Assembly: GCA_902475005.1 (NCBI GenBank)
Contig: CABRXV010000001.1
Location: 1 to 64,000, forward strand
DNA length: 64,000 nt
DNA from: CABRXV01 sp900754955
Lineage (GTDB): Bacteria; Actinomycetota; Coriobacteriia; Coriobacteriales; Eggerthellaceae
Reading direction: 5' to 3'
Shown: piece by piece, positions 1-13,051 of the stretch
How positions within the stretch are numbered: position 1 is the first letter of the stretch
How the letters are laid out: every line of letters starts with the position of its first letter
Program-made: the position numbers and the translations under genes
The notes under the pieces: model-generated
What the model was told of the DNA's origin: nothing
Seen by the model: the letters and a program-made list of their open reading frames with translations, nothing else
Database searches by the model: none

Positions 1-9
1 AAAGGAAAC

Positions 10-102
10 TGGCGGAGGAGGAGGGATTCGAACCCTCGTACCCGGGGACACCGGGTAAACGGTTTTCGAGACCGCCGCATTCAACCACTCTGCCACCCCT
101 CC
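10..102 (-). tRNA. tRNA-Ser (anticodon CGA)
   Basis: Minus-strand cloverleaf of 93 nt including an encoded CCA. The acceptor stem GGAGGGG pairs with CTCCTCC, the T arm is GAGGG-TTCGAAT-CCCTC, and the long variable arm is typical of class II tRNAs. The anticodon loop reads TCTCGAAA, giving CGA. It lies downstream of tRNA-Ser(GGA) on the same strand. Confidence 0.95.
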
Positions 103-163
103 GCATGGGGTGCGGCGCCTTGGTTTTCTCAGACGCCGTCACGCAAACGAGCAACCGCTCATA

Positions 164-200
164 TAAAGAAAAAGCCGCAAGGCACGCACCTTCGCAGGCT
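164..200 (-). terminator. Terminator downstream of tRNA-Ser(GGA)
   Basis: On the minus strand an imperfect GC hairpin (GCCTGCGAAGG / CCTTGCGGC) is followed by TTTTTCTTT. It lies between the two serine tRNAs and probably ends the upstream transcript. Confidence 0.6.
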
Positions 201-216
201 TCCTCGGAATATCAAA

Positions 217-308
217 TGGCGGAGAGATGGGGATTCGAACCCCAGATACGCTTTTGGCGCATACACGATTTCCAATCGTGCTCCTTCGGCCAGCTCGGAC
301 ATCTCTCC
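217..308 (-). tRNA. tRNA-Ser (anticodon GGA)
   Basis: Minus-strand class II tRNA with encoded CCA and acceptor stem GGAGAGA/TCTCTCC. The anticodon arm ACGATTGGAAATCGT gives GGA, and there is a long variable arm. A sigma70-type promoter lies directly upstream. Confidence 0.95.
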
Positions 309-346
309 GCGTACCTACAGCTGCATCGGCTATGCAGCGGCAATAA

Positions 347-375
347 AGTATACCGCACGCGTTTTCTCTAAACAA
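347..375 (-). promoter_or_regulatory. Promoter of the tRNA-Ser(GGA) transcript
   Basis: Minus strand TTGTTT, 17-bp spacer, TATACT, placed about 40 bp upstream of the tRNA 5' end. Good -10 and spacing; the -35 is moderate. Confidence 0.55.
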
Positions 376-463
376 GAGGAAAAATGCTGCGCCACCGCTC
401 TATTTCGCACGGCGTGCCCGCCGCGCGAAGACCGCTCGCAGCACCGCCCACGCGCCCTAACCG

Positions 464-1288
464 TTAATAGCGCGCCACCAACGTGTAGTAGTCGCCCGAC
501 TGCGCCACCTCGAGCGGCACATCGAACAGCGCCGTCATGCGCTCGCTGGTAAGCAACTCGGTTTTCGGACCGTCGTCGAACATCTTCCCCTCTTTGATGA
601 GCACGAGGCGTTTGATTTCGGGAATGATGTCCTCGGGATAGTGCGTCACGAGGATGATGGCACGGCCGCTTTGCGCAAGCATACGCATCGTTTTGCGCAC
701 GTAGTACATGCCTTCGGGATCGAGGCCCGTGCACGGCTCGTCGAGCACAAGCACGTCGGGATTGTGAACGAGCGAGCGCGCGAACAGCACGCGTCGCGCC
801 TGCCCCGTCGAAAGCGTCATCACGTCGCGATCAGCGAGATCGGCGATGCCGAGCTCATCCATGGTATCGAGCGCCGCGCGGCGCTGACTCTCGCTCACCT
901 CATAGCGCTTCGGCACGCCAAGCGCGCCGAACAGACCCCCGATGACCACCTCCACAGCGGGCAAGTGAACGGTAATCTGGCTCTGCATACTCGACGACAC
1001 GATGCCGAGGCAGCGCTTCACCTCCGCAAGTGTCGTGCGCTCGTTGCCGCGGAACAACACCGGCGGCACATCGCGGTGCAGCGGATGCACCTCGCGCGTC
1101 ATGAGGTTGATGAACGTCGATTTACCCGATCCGTTCGGTCCGAGCAGCGCAATCGACTCACCTTCGGGCAGCGTAAACGAATCAATGGAAAGAATGGCTC
1201 GTCCCGCACGGCGCACCACCGCATCGTGCAGCTCGAGAAACGCCGGAACCCCACTGCCCGCCGCGCAGCCTGCGCTGTTTTCCGTCAT
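464..1288 (-). CDS. ABC transporter ATP-binding protein
   Basis: ATPase subunit of 274 aa that powers an ABC transporter or acts as a free-standing ABC ATPase. Walker A is GPNGSGKST, the signature motif is LSTGQARR, Walker B is VLVLDEPCTG and the H-loop is in ILVTHYPED. The order and length fit one nucleotide-binding domain, resembling the YlmA/ModF-like group. I place the start at the ATG of MTENSAG because GGAAGG lies 10-11 nt upstream. An in-frame ATG at 1381 would run through the upstream gene's terminator hairpin. No permease or binding-protein gene is adjacent, so the substrate cannot be read from context. Confidence 0.85.
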   Translation of the reverse strand: MTENSAGCAAGSGVPAFLELHDAVVRRAGRAILSIDSFTLPEGESIALLGPNGSGKSTFINLMTREVHPLHRDVPPVLFRGNERTTLAEVKRCLGIVSSSMQSQITVHLPAVEVVIGGLFGALGVPKRYEVSESQRRAALDTMDELGIADLADRDVMTLSTGQARRVLFARSLVHNPDVLVLDEPCTGLDPEGMYYVRKTMRMLAQSGRAIILVTHYPEDIIPEIKRLVLIKEGKMFDDGPKTELLTSERMTALFDVPLEVAQSGDYYTLVARY

Positions 1289-1339
1289 CGTTCGACATCC
1301 TTCCCACTCATGCCAACGCGCATCGACTGCGCGCAACTG

Positions 1340-1376
1340 CTCAAAACAAGAGAGCGCTGGTCTCCCAGCGCTCTCT
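1340..1376 (-). terminator. Rho-independent terminator of the peptidyl-prolyl isomerase gene
   Basis: Perfect 12-bp stem (AGAGAGCGCTGG with its complement, 1349-1360/1365-1376) and a 4-nt loop. On the minus strand it is followed by TTGTTTTG. It is 40 bp past the stop of the upstream gene and also argues for the later start of the ABC gene. Confidence 0.8.
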
Positions 1377-1417
1377 GTCATTACATCGCATACGCCGTCC
1401 GTGCGGGCACGCGTTCG

Positions 1418-2698
1418 TTACTCACCCGATCCGTCGGAACCTTCAGGCGCCGCGTCACCAGCCGACCCTTCATCCGCCGCGGGAGTATCGCCGTCGGCAC
1501 TCGTGTCGCCCTCAGCAGCGCCGTCAGCCGTCTCGTCACCAGCGGAACCCTCAGCTGCATTGGAGCCGCCATCAGTCGCCTCACCCTCGGAGGCATCGCC
1601 GTTCGACGCATCTTCGCCTGCCGTATCGGCACTCGAGGAATCCTCGGTCTGGTACTTGCTCATGTCGACGTTGTACGGAACGTCGGCGGGCATATCGTTG
1701 ATCACCACATCGGAGCTGTCGCGGCACGACGTGAGCCAGTCGGAATACGCCTGCGCTTCGTTGTTCTGCAGCACCGTCGTGCGAATCGAATCGACGAACT
1801 CACTCGGCAGCTGATCGATGCTCGTCACCTCATCGGGCGCGGTGAACACATCGGTGCACTTGATGATGTGGATGCCGTACGTGCTCGTCACCAAGCCGCT
1901 CACCTGGCCTTTCTCAAGACCGTCGAGCGCATCCTGATATTCGGTCACAAACGTGGTCAGCTTGTCCCAGCCCACATCACCGCCGTTTTCCGCAGATCCA
2001 GTGTCCTTGGAATACTCGCGCGCAGCGTCCTCAAAGGAAATCGTGCCCGCGTTGATCTGATCGAGCACCTGCTGCGCGGTTTCCGCATCGTCGGCGTCGA
2101 AGAGGATGTGCGAAGAGCGCTTCGCGCCGTCGTACGACGCAGCATAGGTTTGAGCGGTAGAGAGCATGTCCTCGTCGGACGGCTCGGACTCCGCCGCAAA
2201 GCTGTCGCACACGCCGCGATAGAGCAGCGAATACCTGATGTTGTCGCGGTATTCGTCCTCGGTCATGCCCGCCGCCTTGAGCGCCTGCTGCCAACGGGCA
2301 TCGTCGTTGGAATAGTTGGCCTTCATGTCGTCAACGTACGACTGCACGGTGGCATCGTCCACCGTCACGCCCTTGTCGGCTGCATGTTGCAGGAGCACTT
2401 CCTTGTTGATGTAGGTGTCAAGAACCTCCTCGCGCACCGACTCGGGCGTGTAACCCGTCTGAGCCATCCACTGACCCCAGGTGTCCTCGTCGGTGAGCGA
2501 CTGCTCTTCGCGAATGCCCTCGATCGCGAGGGTTATCTCATCTTCGGGAATTTCGGTTCCGTTGACGGTGGCAGCCACGCCACCCGTCAGATGAACGTCG
2601 CTCGAAGCATTCGCCGACGAGCACGCCGCCAGGCCCATCGTGCACGCAAACACGAGGCCAGCGGCCATTGCACCTTTCGCAAGGGAGATTCTCTTCAT
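1418..2698 (-). CDS. Secreted parvulin-type peptidyl-prolyl isomerase lipoprotein (SurA/PrsA-like)
   Basis: Extracytoplasmic folding factor of 426 aa. The N-terminus MKRISLAKG...GLAAC is a lipoprotein signal peptide with the lipobox Cys at residue 26. Residues ~35-190 resemble the helical SurA/PrsA N-domain. Residues ~195-290 form a PpiC rotamase domain (RSSHILFD, ENGGDVGW, YGIHIIKC). The last ~85 residues are an acidic Glu/Asp/Ala/Gly/Ser-rich, probably disordered tail. The start is the ATG preceded by GAGAGG with good spacing; an in-frame ATG at 2797 lacks a ribosome-binding site. Family knowledge places such proteins on the outer membrane face, assisting exported proteins. It is monocistronic, with its own terminator. 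Confidence 0.88.
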   Translation of the reverse strand: MKRISLAKGAMAAGLVFACTMGLAACSSANASSDVHLTGGVAATVNGTEIPEDEITLAIEGIREEQSLTDEDTWGQWMAQTGYTPESVREEVLDTYINKEVLLQHAADKGVTVDDATVQSYVDDMKANYSNDDARWQQALKAAGMTEDEYRDNIRYSLLYRGVCDSFAAESEPSDEDMLSTAQTYAASYDGAKRSSHILFDADDAETAQQVLDQINAGTISFEDAAREYSKDTGSAENGGDVGWDKLTTFVTEYQDALDGLEKGQVSGLVTSTYGIHIIKCTDVFTAPDEVTSIDQLPSEFVDSIRTTVLQNNEAQAYSDWLTSCRDSSDVVINDMPADVPYNVDMSKYQTEDSSSADTAGEDASNGDASEGEATDGGSNAAEGSAGDETADGAAEGDTSADGDTPAADEGSAGDAAPEGSDGSGE

Positions 2699-2870
2699 AT
2701 GCGCCTCTCTCGAACATAGGTGCCAGGCAGAACTGCGTTCGAAATGGCAATTGTTCGGAGGCATCCTATGGTTAATTCGGCGAGTATTTTCGCACACGAA
2801 CCATAGGGCGAAAACAGCCGCACAATATGACCATTATCGCTTCACACGCAGATGATACCCGTGCAGTCGC

Positions 2871-2922
2871 AAAAGAAAAAAGCAGCTGGTCGAAGGCTTG
2901 TTCGAAGCATCGACCAGCTGCT
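2871..2922 (-). terminator. Rho-independent terminator downstream of typA
   Basis: A 13-bp perfect stem (AGCAGCTGGTCGA, 2881-2893/2910-2922) with a 16-nt loop is followed on the minus strand by TTTTTTCTTTT. It lies 170 bp past the typA stop. The rest of 2699-3092 is GC-rich and non-coding, with nothing else recognisable except the PPIase leader. Confidence 0.8.
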
Positions 2923-3092
2923 TTGGAGAGCAGCGGAACGTCGGGGGCCGACCGGCTCGGTGTGGTGTCGGGCACGCGGCACACGGCGCCCGCACAGCAC
3001 TCGGTCCAGGCGCGACACACGACGCGGGCGCAAACCCGTCGGAGTGCGAAAGCCGCCGCGCGTGACGGGCGGCTTACCCGACGGCCTGCGTG

Positions 3093-4907
3093 CTAGCCGC
3101 GCTTGGCGGCCTTCTTGCGATCGGTTGCCGAGAGCAGGCGCTTGCGCAGGCGGATGGACTTCGGCGTAACCTCCACGAGCTCGTCGTCCTCGATGTACTC
3201 GAGCGCTTCCTCGAGCGTGAACGTCATCGGCGGCGTCAACTGAATCGCCTTGTCAGCCGTGGAAGAACGCTGGTTGCCGAGGTTCTTCGTACGCGAAACG
3301 TTGACCACCATGTCGGCGTCCTTCGCCGATTCGCCCACGATCATGCCCTCGTAGCACTCGTCGCCCGGCTTGACGAACAGGCGGCCGCGCTCCTGCAGCG
3401 TGTCGAGTGCATACGCCACGGCTTTCTCAGTGGTCATGGCGATCATGCAGCCGTTCTTGCGGCCCGGCATCTCGCCCGAGAACGGACCGTACTCGCGGAA
3501 GCGATGGAAGAGGATGGCCTCGCCGTGCGTGGCGTTGAGGATGCGCGTCTTGAGACCCATCGTGCCGCGCGAGGGGATGCTGAACACGAGGTGCGTCATG
3601 CTTTCGTCGGAATTCATCTCCTCCATGATGCCGCCGGCGGTGCCCATGACCTCGATGGCCTTGCCCGCGTAGTCGTTCGGCACGTCGACCGTTGCCTCCT
3701 CGATCGGCTCGAGCTTGGTGCCGTCCTCGTCGATCTTGTACACCACCTGCGGACGACCGACCTGGAACTCGAAGCCCTCGCGACGCATCGTCTCCATGAG
3801 GACCGACAGATGCAGCACGCCGCGGCCTGCCACCTTCACGCCCGACTTGTCCTCGGTCTCGTTGATGCGCATGGAGATGTTGCTCTCCTTCTCGCGCATG
3901 AGGCGCTCTTTGAGCTGACGCGCGCCAACGATCTCGCCCTCGCGGCCCACGAGCGGGCTCGTGGATGCTTCGAAGATGACCGACATGGTGGGCTCTTCCA
4001 CCGCGATGGGCTCCATGGACACGGGATTCTCGGGGTCGGTGATCACGTCGCCGATGTCGGCGTCCTCGATGCCGATGACCGCGATGATGTCGCCAGCATG
4101 CGCCTCGGGAACCTCCGCCTTGCCGAGGTTCTCAAACGTGTATACCTTGCGGATCTGGGCGTTGTTCTGCGTGCCGTCGGGGCGCACGACGAGCACCTGC
4201 TCTTTCTCGTGCAGCGTGCCGCTGTGCAGACGGCCCACGCCGATGCGACCCTCGTAGCTGCTGTGGTCGACCGTGCAGATCTGCATGGCGACGGGACCGT
4301 CGGGGTCAACCTCGGGAGCGGGGATCTCCTCGAGGATGGTGTCGAGCAGCGGAATCATGTCCATGTTGCCATCGTCGGGCTCGAAGCGGGCATAGCCGTT
4401 CACAGCCGAGGCATACACCACGGGGAAATCGAGCTGTTCGTCGGTTGCGCCGAGCTCAACCATGAGGTCGAACACTTTGTCGACGGCGCCCTCGGGATCG
4501 GCGTTCGGGCGGTCGATCTTGTTCACAACCACGACGATGCGCAGGTTGCTCGCGAGCGCGTGGGAGAGCACAAAACGCGTCTGCGGCTTCGGACCCTCGT
4601 AAGCGTCAACAATGAGCAGCGCGCCATCGGCCATGTTGAGCACGCGCTCAACTTCGCCGCCGAAATCGGCGTGACCCGGCGTGTCGATGACGTTGATCTT
4701 CACGTCTTTGTAGTGGATGGAGATGTTCTTCGACAGAATGGTGATGCCGCGCTCGCGCTCCTGATCGTTGCTGTCGAGCACGCGCTCCTCCACCTGCTGG
4801 TTGGCGCGAAACACGCCCGCCGTGTATAGAAGGCGGTCGACGAGCGTCGTCTTGCCGTGGTCAACGTGCGCGATGATGGCAACGTTGCGAATGTTCTCTT
4901 GCTTCAT
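3093..4907 (-). CDS. typA: Ribosome-associated translational GTPase TypA/BipA
   Basis: 604 aa, the usual length for TypA/BipA. The N-terminal G domain carries AHVDHGKTT (residues ~14-22), the switch I region [15 protein letters not shown] and [11 protein letters not shown]-like domains II, III and V follow, then a BipA-specific C-terminal domain ending in [11 protein letters not shown]. Known role: GTP-dependent ribosome binding that helps 50S assembly and growth under stress. The start ATG has CAGGAG about 9 nt upstream. It is transcribed in the same direction as the upstream CPBP protease gene but is separated from it by ~190 bp and a weak hairpin. Confidence 0.96.
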   Translation of the reverse strand: MKQENIRNVAIIAHVDHGKTTLVDRLLYTAGVFRANQQVEERVLDSNDQERERGITILSKNISIHYKDVKINVIDTPGHADFGGEVERVLNMADGALLIVDAYEGPKPQTRFVLSHALASNLRIVVVVNKIDRPNADPEGAVDKVFDLMVELGATDEQLDFPVVYASAVNGYARFEPDDGNMDMIPLLDTILEEIPAPEVDPDGPVAMQICTVDHSSYEGRIGVGRLHSGTLHEKEQVLVVRPDGTQNNAQIRKVYTFENLGKAEVPEAHAGDIIAVIGIEDADIGDVITDPENPVSMEPIAVEEPTMSVIFEASTSPLVGREGEIVGARQLKERLMREKESNISMRINETEDKSGVKVAGRGVLHLSVLMETMRREGFEFQVGRPQVVYKIDEDGTKLEPIEEATVDVPNDYAGKAIEVMGTAGGIMEEMNSDESMTHLVFSIPSRGTMGLKTRILNATHGEAILFHRFREYGPFSGEMPGRKNGCMIAMTTEKAVAYALDTLQERGRLFVKPGDECYEGMIVGESAKDADMVVNVSRTKNLGNQRSSTADKAIQLTPPMTFTLEEALEYIEDDELVEVTPKSIRLRKRLLSATDRKKAAKRG

Positions 4908-4950
4908 TACGTACTTTCTCCTGGCTTATCGCTGTGCGAACTCCGATGCG

Positions 4951-4971
4951 AAAACCCTGCTCACGGCAGGG
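4951..4971 (-). terminator. Weak terminator or attenuator between the CPBP gene and typA
   Basis: A 6-bp hairpin CCCTGC/GCAGGG is followed on the minus strand by TTTTCGC, 44 bp upstream of the typA start. It could end the CPBP transcript or act in the typA leader. The stem is short. Confidence 0.35.
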
Positions 4972-5096
4972 AGAATTGCTTCAGGGTTATTCTGCTGCAA
5001 ACCCGACCTTTGATACTAACGCTCGTACGTTGATTTCGCGTCAGGAATCGGTGACAAACCAACATAAACGCATGTAAGACGCAGGTTCGGTCAGCA

Positions 5097-6032
5097 TTAA
5101 AGCGAATGCTCTTTTACGGAAGCAAGGCGCTTGATTGAGACTGCTGCGGCGGGAATCAGAACAATGACCACTGCGAGAACCGCGAAAGCATCGGACCAAC
5201 TTCCCGTCAGATACGTGGAAGGAACAGAACCTGTCGCGAAGAGCTGAGGGCCGAGTACGCACAAATCGAACACACCGTGGACGAGCGCTGGTTGCCAGAT
5301 AGAACCGCTTTTCACGTAGAGATACGCCATGCAGATGCCGAACAACAGGCCTTCGAGCAGCTTGAGCACGAGCTGGAGCGCAACAACCGCCGCAACATAA
5401 GTGCTTCCTGCCGCTGTCAACTCTGCAACTGCATCCGCACCGGAAAGATGCAATACAGAGAACAGAACCGCGCTTACCGCGGCGGCCTTCACGAGGAGCG
5501 TGAAGCGAGTTGGCGGTGTTTTCGCAGTATGCTCCGTACCAGTTCGGCGAGAGGGGAGCTCGCCGTGCGTGCGCGAATTGTCACCGACTGGCTCAAACGC
5601 CCGCATCAGACACGGAATGGCAAGGCCGCGGAAAAGCGCCTCTTCGTACACGCCCGTTCCCAGGCAGACAATCAGAACCAGGAGAACACGGACCACGGCG
5701 GATAGCGGCTCCACGTCTATTCCGAGAAAAACCGTATGTTCTACCACCAAGAGGAAAAGCAGGCTTGCCGCGCCGCCGGCAATCCCCGCACACACCACGC
5801 CCACACTCACGGCAGTACAGGCACCTTCACCCGGCACGCTGGTTTTCCGCATGCCACCGAAAAGGGCAAGTTGCAGAAGAGCAAGAGAGAGGAGCGCCGT
5901 CAATGCGCTTGCAAGAGCTTGATGCGGCAGGTCGCTCCACATCGCACTGATCGACACGGCTCCGCACACGATGAACAGTGCAAGCAACAACGTAGCTGCA
6001 GGATGATCTATGCAGAATGATTTCACGTTCAT
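5097..6032 (-). CDS. CPBP-family intramembrane metalloprotease (CAAX/bacteriocin-processing type)
   Basis: Polytopic membrane protein of 311 aa with about eight hydrophobic segments. It carries the three family motifs: EEALFR (Glu130-Glu131...Arg135), FSVLH in the middle third and HGVFD near residue 265. All predicted catalytic or metal-binding residues are present. Family roles include prenyl-protein processing, bacteriocin self-immunity and regulated proteolysis; the substrate here is unknown. Residues ~150-175 are a hydrophilic loop. No Shine-Dalgarno precedes the ATG. Instead a TATACT -10 box ends 6 nt before it, which suggests a leaderless mRNA. Confidence 0.85.
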   Translation of the reverse strand: MNVKSFCIDHPAATLLLALFIVCGAVSISAMWSDLPHQALASALTALLSLALLQLALFGGMRKTSVPGEGACTAVSVGVVCAGIAGGAASLLFLLVVEHTVFLGIDVEPLSAVVRVLLVLIVCLGTGVYEEALFRGLAIPCLMRAFEPVGDNSRTHGELPSRRTGTEHTAKTPPTRFTLLVKAAAVSAVLFSVLHLSGADAVAELTAAGSTYVAAVVALQLVLKLLEGLLFGICMAYLYVKSGSIWQPALVHGVFDLCVLGPQLFATGSVPSTYLTGSWSDAFAVLAVVIVLIPAAAVSIKRLASVKEHSL

Positions 6033-6038
6033 GCAACG

Positions 6039-6044
6039 AGTATA
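6039..6044 (-). promoter_or_regulatory. -10 box abutting the start codon of the CPBP protease gene
   Basis: TATACT on the minus strand with only CGTTGC between it and ATG. Transcription would begin at or within 1-2 nt of the start codon. No convincing -35 is visible. Confidence 0.45.
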
Positions 6045-6074
6045 AGTGGGAAGCTCATCTCCTCAGCCGCACAT

Positions 6075-6091
6075 ATTCAGCTATGCTGAAT
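6075..6091. promoter_or_regulatory. 17-bp palindrome in the divergent promoter region
   Basis: ATTCAGC-TAT-GCTGAAT has perfect 7-bp arms. It lies between the divergently transcribed CPBP and TraX-like genes, about 30 bp upstream of the CPBP -10. It is well placed for an operator; the regulator is unknown. Confidence 0.4.
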
Positions 6092-6139
6092 CAGTCCATC
6101 AGCTGAACGTAGCACGAAGAAAAGAGAACATCCCGCTTC

Positions 6140-6856
6140 ATGGAAGCAAGCACTACGCAGAATAACGAGAGTCGAGGACTCACCTCTTTTTCCCTCAAGG
6201 TCGTCGCTATCGTAGCGATGACCTGCAACCATGCCTCGTACATATTCCAGGATCAGCTCGGCTTCCCCCTTTACTGTGTACTCGAGGGCGTCGGCGGCCT
6301 TACCTTCCCCATCATGGCGTTCCTCATCACTGAGGGGTATCTCTACACCTCGAACGTGAAGCGCTACATGGCGCGTCTCGCCGTGTTCGCGCTTATCGCG
6401 CAGGTTCCTTTTTTCCTGTTTCTCGATGCAAGAGGAAATGTGCTCTTCACGTTGCTTATCGGTCTTACGCTGCTCTATCTCCACGACCAGCTGACGAATC
6501 GCGCGGCGTTTTGGGTAGCTGCCTCACTCGGCGCGCTCGCAAGTCTCTGTTGCGACTGGGGGTTCATCGGCGTCATCATGATTCTCATCGGCGGGCTCAT
6601 GCAGACGAAGAGGGAGCGAGCGCTCTACGGCCCGCTCGTTGCCGCGCTCGGTATCGGCCTGCCTGCCGCAATCGGACTGTCGAGCGATTTCTTCGCAGCT
6701 CTTCCGCAACTGCTCTACGCCGTAGGATGCGCTGCAGCGGGACTGCTCATTCTCGGATACAACGGCCAGCGCGGGCGCCCGCTCAAGTGGTTCTTCTACC
6801 TGTATTACCCGGCACACATCGCCGTGCTCGGCCTCTGGCATTACTTCGCGTTCTAA
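6140..6856 (+). CDS. TraX-family integral membrane protein
   Basis: 238 aa with 7-8 hydrophobic helices. The N-terminal block SLKVVAIVAMTCNH matches the TraX start (usually LKIIA...MxxDH), and the C-terminal YPAHIAVL block is also typical. E. coli TraX N-acetylates F-pilin, but chromosomal members in Gram-positives are uncharacterised and may acylate surface polymers. AGAAAAGAGA lies ahead of the ATG as a ribosome-binding site. The gene stands alone and is divergent from the CPBP protease gene. The fold assignment is good; the function is inferred only at family level. Confidence 0.8.
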   Translation: MEASTTQNNESRGLTSFSLKVVAIVAMTCNHASYIFQDQLGFPLYCVLEGVGGLTFPIMAFLITEGYLYTSNVKRYMARLAVFALIAQVPFFLFLDARGNVLFTLLIGLTLLYLHDQLTNRAAFWVAASLGALASLCCDWGFIGVIMILIGGLMQTKRERALYGPLVAALGIGLPAAIGLSSDFFAALPQLLYAVGCAAAGLLILGYNGQRGRPLKWFFYLYYPAHIAVLGLWHYFAF

Positions 6857-6947
6857 ACGCCGCACGCCGCCTGGAGTCGCAGATCGAAAGCACAGCCCAC
6901 TGGGCCGTTGCGCCCTCGCGGGGTTCGATCCCCGGCGAGCGTAACAA

Positions 6948-6976
6948 ATAAAAAAGCCTACCGTTGCAGGCAGGCT
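6948..6976 (-). terminator. Terminator downstream of tRNA-Ala
   Basis: Minus-strand hairpin AGCCTGCC/GGTAGGCT (one mismatch), followed directly by TTTTTTA. It lies 9 bp past the tRNA 3' end. Confidence 0.75.
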
Positions 6977-6984
6977 GTAATTAA

Positions 6985-7060
6985 TGGTGGAGCATAGGGG
7001 GATCGAACCCCTGACCTCAGGCTTGCAAAGCCCGCGCTCTCCCAGCTGAGCTAATGCCCC
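6985..7060 (-). tRNA. tRNA-Ala (anticodon TGC)
   Basis: 76-nt minus-strand tRNA with encoded CCA, acceptor GGGGCAT/ATGCTCC, D arm AGCTCAGCTGGGAGAGC, anticodon loop CTTTGCAAG (TGC) and T arm AGGGG-TTCGATC-CCCCT. The first acceptor pair region GGGGC and the discriminator A are standard for tRNA-Ala. Confidence 0.97.
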
Positions 7061-7080
7061 ATGCGTTGCACTTCGCGAAA

Positions 7081-7096
7081 TGTTTCACGTGAAACA
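7081..7096. other. parS site 1
   Basis: Perfect TGTTTCACGTGAAACA, the ParB-binding centromere-like site. It lies directly upstream of tRNA-Ala and is one of only two copies left of oriC. The palindrome extends to 20 bp. Confidence 0.9.
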
Positions 7097-7140
7097 TTCC
7101 AGCTTTCGCGTTCACCGAGGTAAACATACCCCAGATATTA

Positions 7141-7184
7141 ATAAACGCTCCACCGGCTAACTCGGCTCACGATGGAGCGTTTAT
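7141..7184 (-). terminator. Hairpin between tRNA-Ile and tRNA-Ala
   Basis: A 12-bp stem (ATAAACGCTCCA, 7141-7152/7173-7184) with a 20-nt loop, starting 10 bp past the tRNA-Ile 3' end. The A/T-rich stem base gives TTTAT on the minus strand. It is a likely terminator or processing structure. Confidence 0.6.
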
Positions 7185-7193
7185 CGCAAAAAA

Positions 7194-7270
<77 letters not shown>

Positions 7271-7288
7271 TTGAAAAAGTGCTTGAAT

Positions 7289-7318
7289 ATCTTATGTCAA
7301 AGAAACGGGTCTGGTCAA
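7289..7318 (-). promoter_or_regulatory. Promoter of tRNA-Ile
   Basis: Minus strand TTGACC, 18-bp spacer, TAAGAT, about 12 nt before the expected start and 19 nt before the tRNA. The surrounding ~60 bp are unusually AT-rich. Confidence 0.65.
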
Positions 7319-7519
7319 GAAAAATTTTTAATTATTTTTTCCTCGCAAGCAAACGACGCGTCGGCTGCGCCCGCATACTCAAACGTCGCCCGTGCCCGCG
7401 CCCTCTTCGCTTGCAACGCTCACACGTGACGCGACACCCGCCGCGCATAACGAACGCTTTGCACTAGAATGTGAGCAACAATTCGCATTATCAAGCTGAC
7501 CGCCGACGAAAGGAACAAG

Positions 7520-8026
7520 ATGGTACCCCTCCATGTGCTCACGCTCATCGTCACGGGTCCCCATCAACCGTCGATTCTCGTGCTCGAACCTGTCGAAGAC
7601 ACACCCGAGGGCAAATCGCGCATCGTGCCCATCTGGATCGGCGCCACCGAAGCAGTTCAACTCGGCATCGCCATCGAACACATGCATTTCCCGCGGCCCA
7701 CAACGCACGATCTCTTCCTCGACGCGCTCACCAACCTTGACGCCCGCATCGACCACGTCCTCATCACCGACGTGAAGAAGCAGACGTTCTTCGCACGGCT
7801 CTTCCTCCGCCAAGGAGGTCGCCTCATCGAGCTCGATGCGCGCCCTTCGGATGCTCTCGCGCTCGCGTTGCGCCAGGATGCCCCCTTCTACATCGACGAG
7901 GAAACGCTCGAGAAGGCATCGTTTCCCTATCTCTTCAAGCAGAAGAAAAGCGAAGAAGTCGAACTCAAGGAATTCCGTTCCTTCCTCGAACAGATATCTC
8001 CCGAAGATTTCGAGAACAACGCGTAG
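7520..8026 (+). CDS. Bifunctional nuclease (BFN/DUF151) family protein
   Basis: 168 aa. The BFN domain spans residues ~1-130 (VLTLIVTG, RIVPIWIGATEA, RPTTHDL, and the conserved IELDARPSDALALALR). A short C-terminal extension (UvrB/UvrC-like, residues ~130-168) ends in EQISPEDFENNA. Plant members have DNase/RNase activity; bacterial roles are unclear, so nuclease function is inferred. AAAGGA precedes the ATG. It is a single plus-strand gene on the otherwise minus-strand left arm, convergent with gyrA. Confidence 0.85.
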   Translation: MVPLHVLTLIVTGPHQPSILVLEPVEDTPEGKSRIVPIWIGATEAVQLGIAIEHMHFPRPTTHDLFLDALTNLDARIDHVLITDVKKQTFFARLFLRQGGRLIELDARPSDALALALRQDAPFYIDEETLEKASFPYLFKQKKSEEVELKEFRSFLEQISPEDFENNA

Positions 8027-8162
8027 CCTAACGAGGCCTCACACCAACGAAAAGTACCCGACGGCGCGGCGTCGAGCGCGCACCATTCCGCACCTCCTGA
8101 ACGGCACAAACGAAACCGCGCACCCGCAAGCGACAAAGCACGCAGTCTGCCGCCCCACACGC

Positions 8163-8196
8163 AAAAGGGGGAATGTTTCACGTGAAACATCCCCCC
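8163..8196 (-). terminator. gyrA terminator containing parS site 2
   Basis: A G/C-run stem (GGGGG ... CCCCC) encloses a parS core at 8174-8189 and is followed on the minus strand by TTTTG. It lies between the convergent gyrA and BFN genes and could act in both directions. Confidence 0.6.
8174..8189. other. parS site 2
   Basis: Perfect TGTTTCACGTGAAACA inside the gyrA terminator-like hairpin, about 7 kb left of oriC. Confidence 0.9.
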
Positions 8197-8273
8197 TTCA
8201 TCATTCAAGCGCATCCGCTCGCGACGGCGCTAACAACGCCGCAGCACAAGATCGCCATCCTGCACCGCTGACT

Positions 8274-10826
<2,553 letters not shown>

Positions 10827-10880
10827 CTATTGTCTCCTCATTGCGAAGTGTCTCGGTTTCATGCAGCGCAGGCGCGCTTC

Positions 10881-12936
<2,056 letters not shown>

Positions 12937-13051
12937 CTCAGTGGCTCATACGGCGCCATATCGCACGATATGAGGTGCTGAAACGATTTATTTCGTTACT
13001 TTTGTTGTTTTTCAGCAAAATAAGGCGTTACAGAGCGTTGTATACGCGCAT

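Noticed and set aside
641..2719. Long open frames opposite real genes (for example 641-2719, 3090-4829, 7836-12749 on the plus strand)
   Set aside because: They are antisense shadows of the ABC, PPIase, typA and gyrA/gyrB genes, created by high GC codon bias, with no family resemblance.
6906..6945. tRNA-like 3' half on the plus strand (CGGGG-TTCGATC-CCCGG T arm followed by CGAGCGTAACA)
   Set aside because: No matching 5' acceptor, D arm or anticodon arm lies upstream, where the TraX-like gene ends. It is at most a tRNA fragment or chance hairpin, so no tRNA is called.
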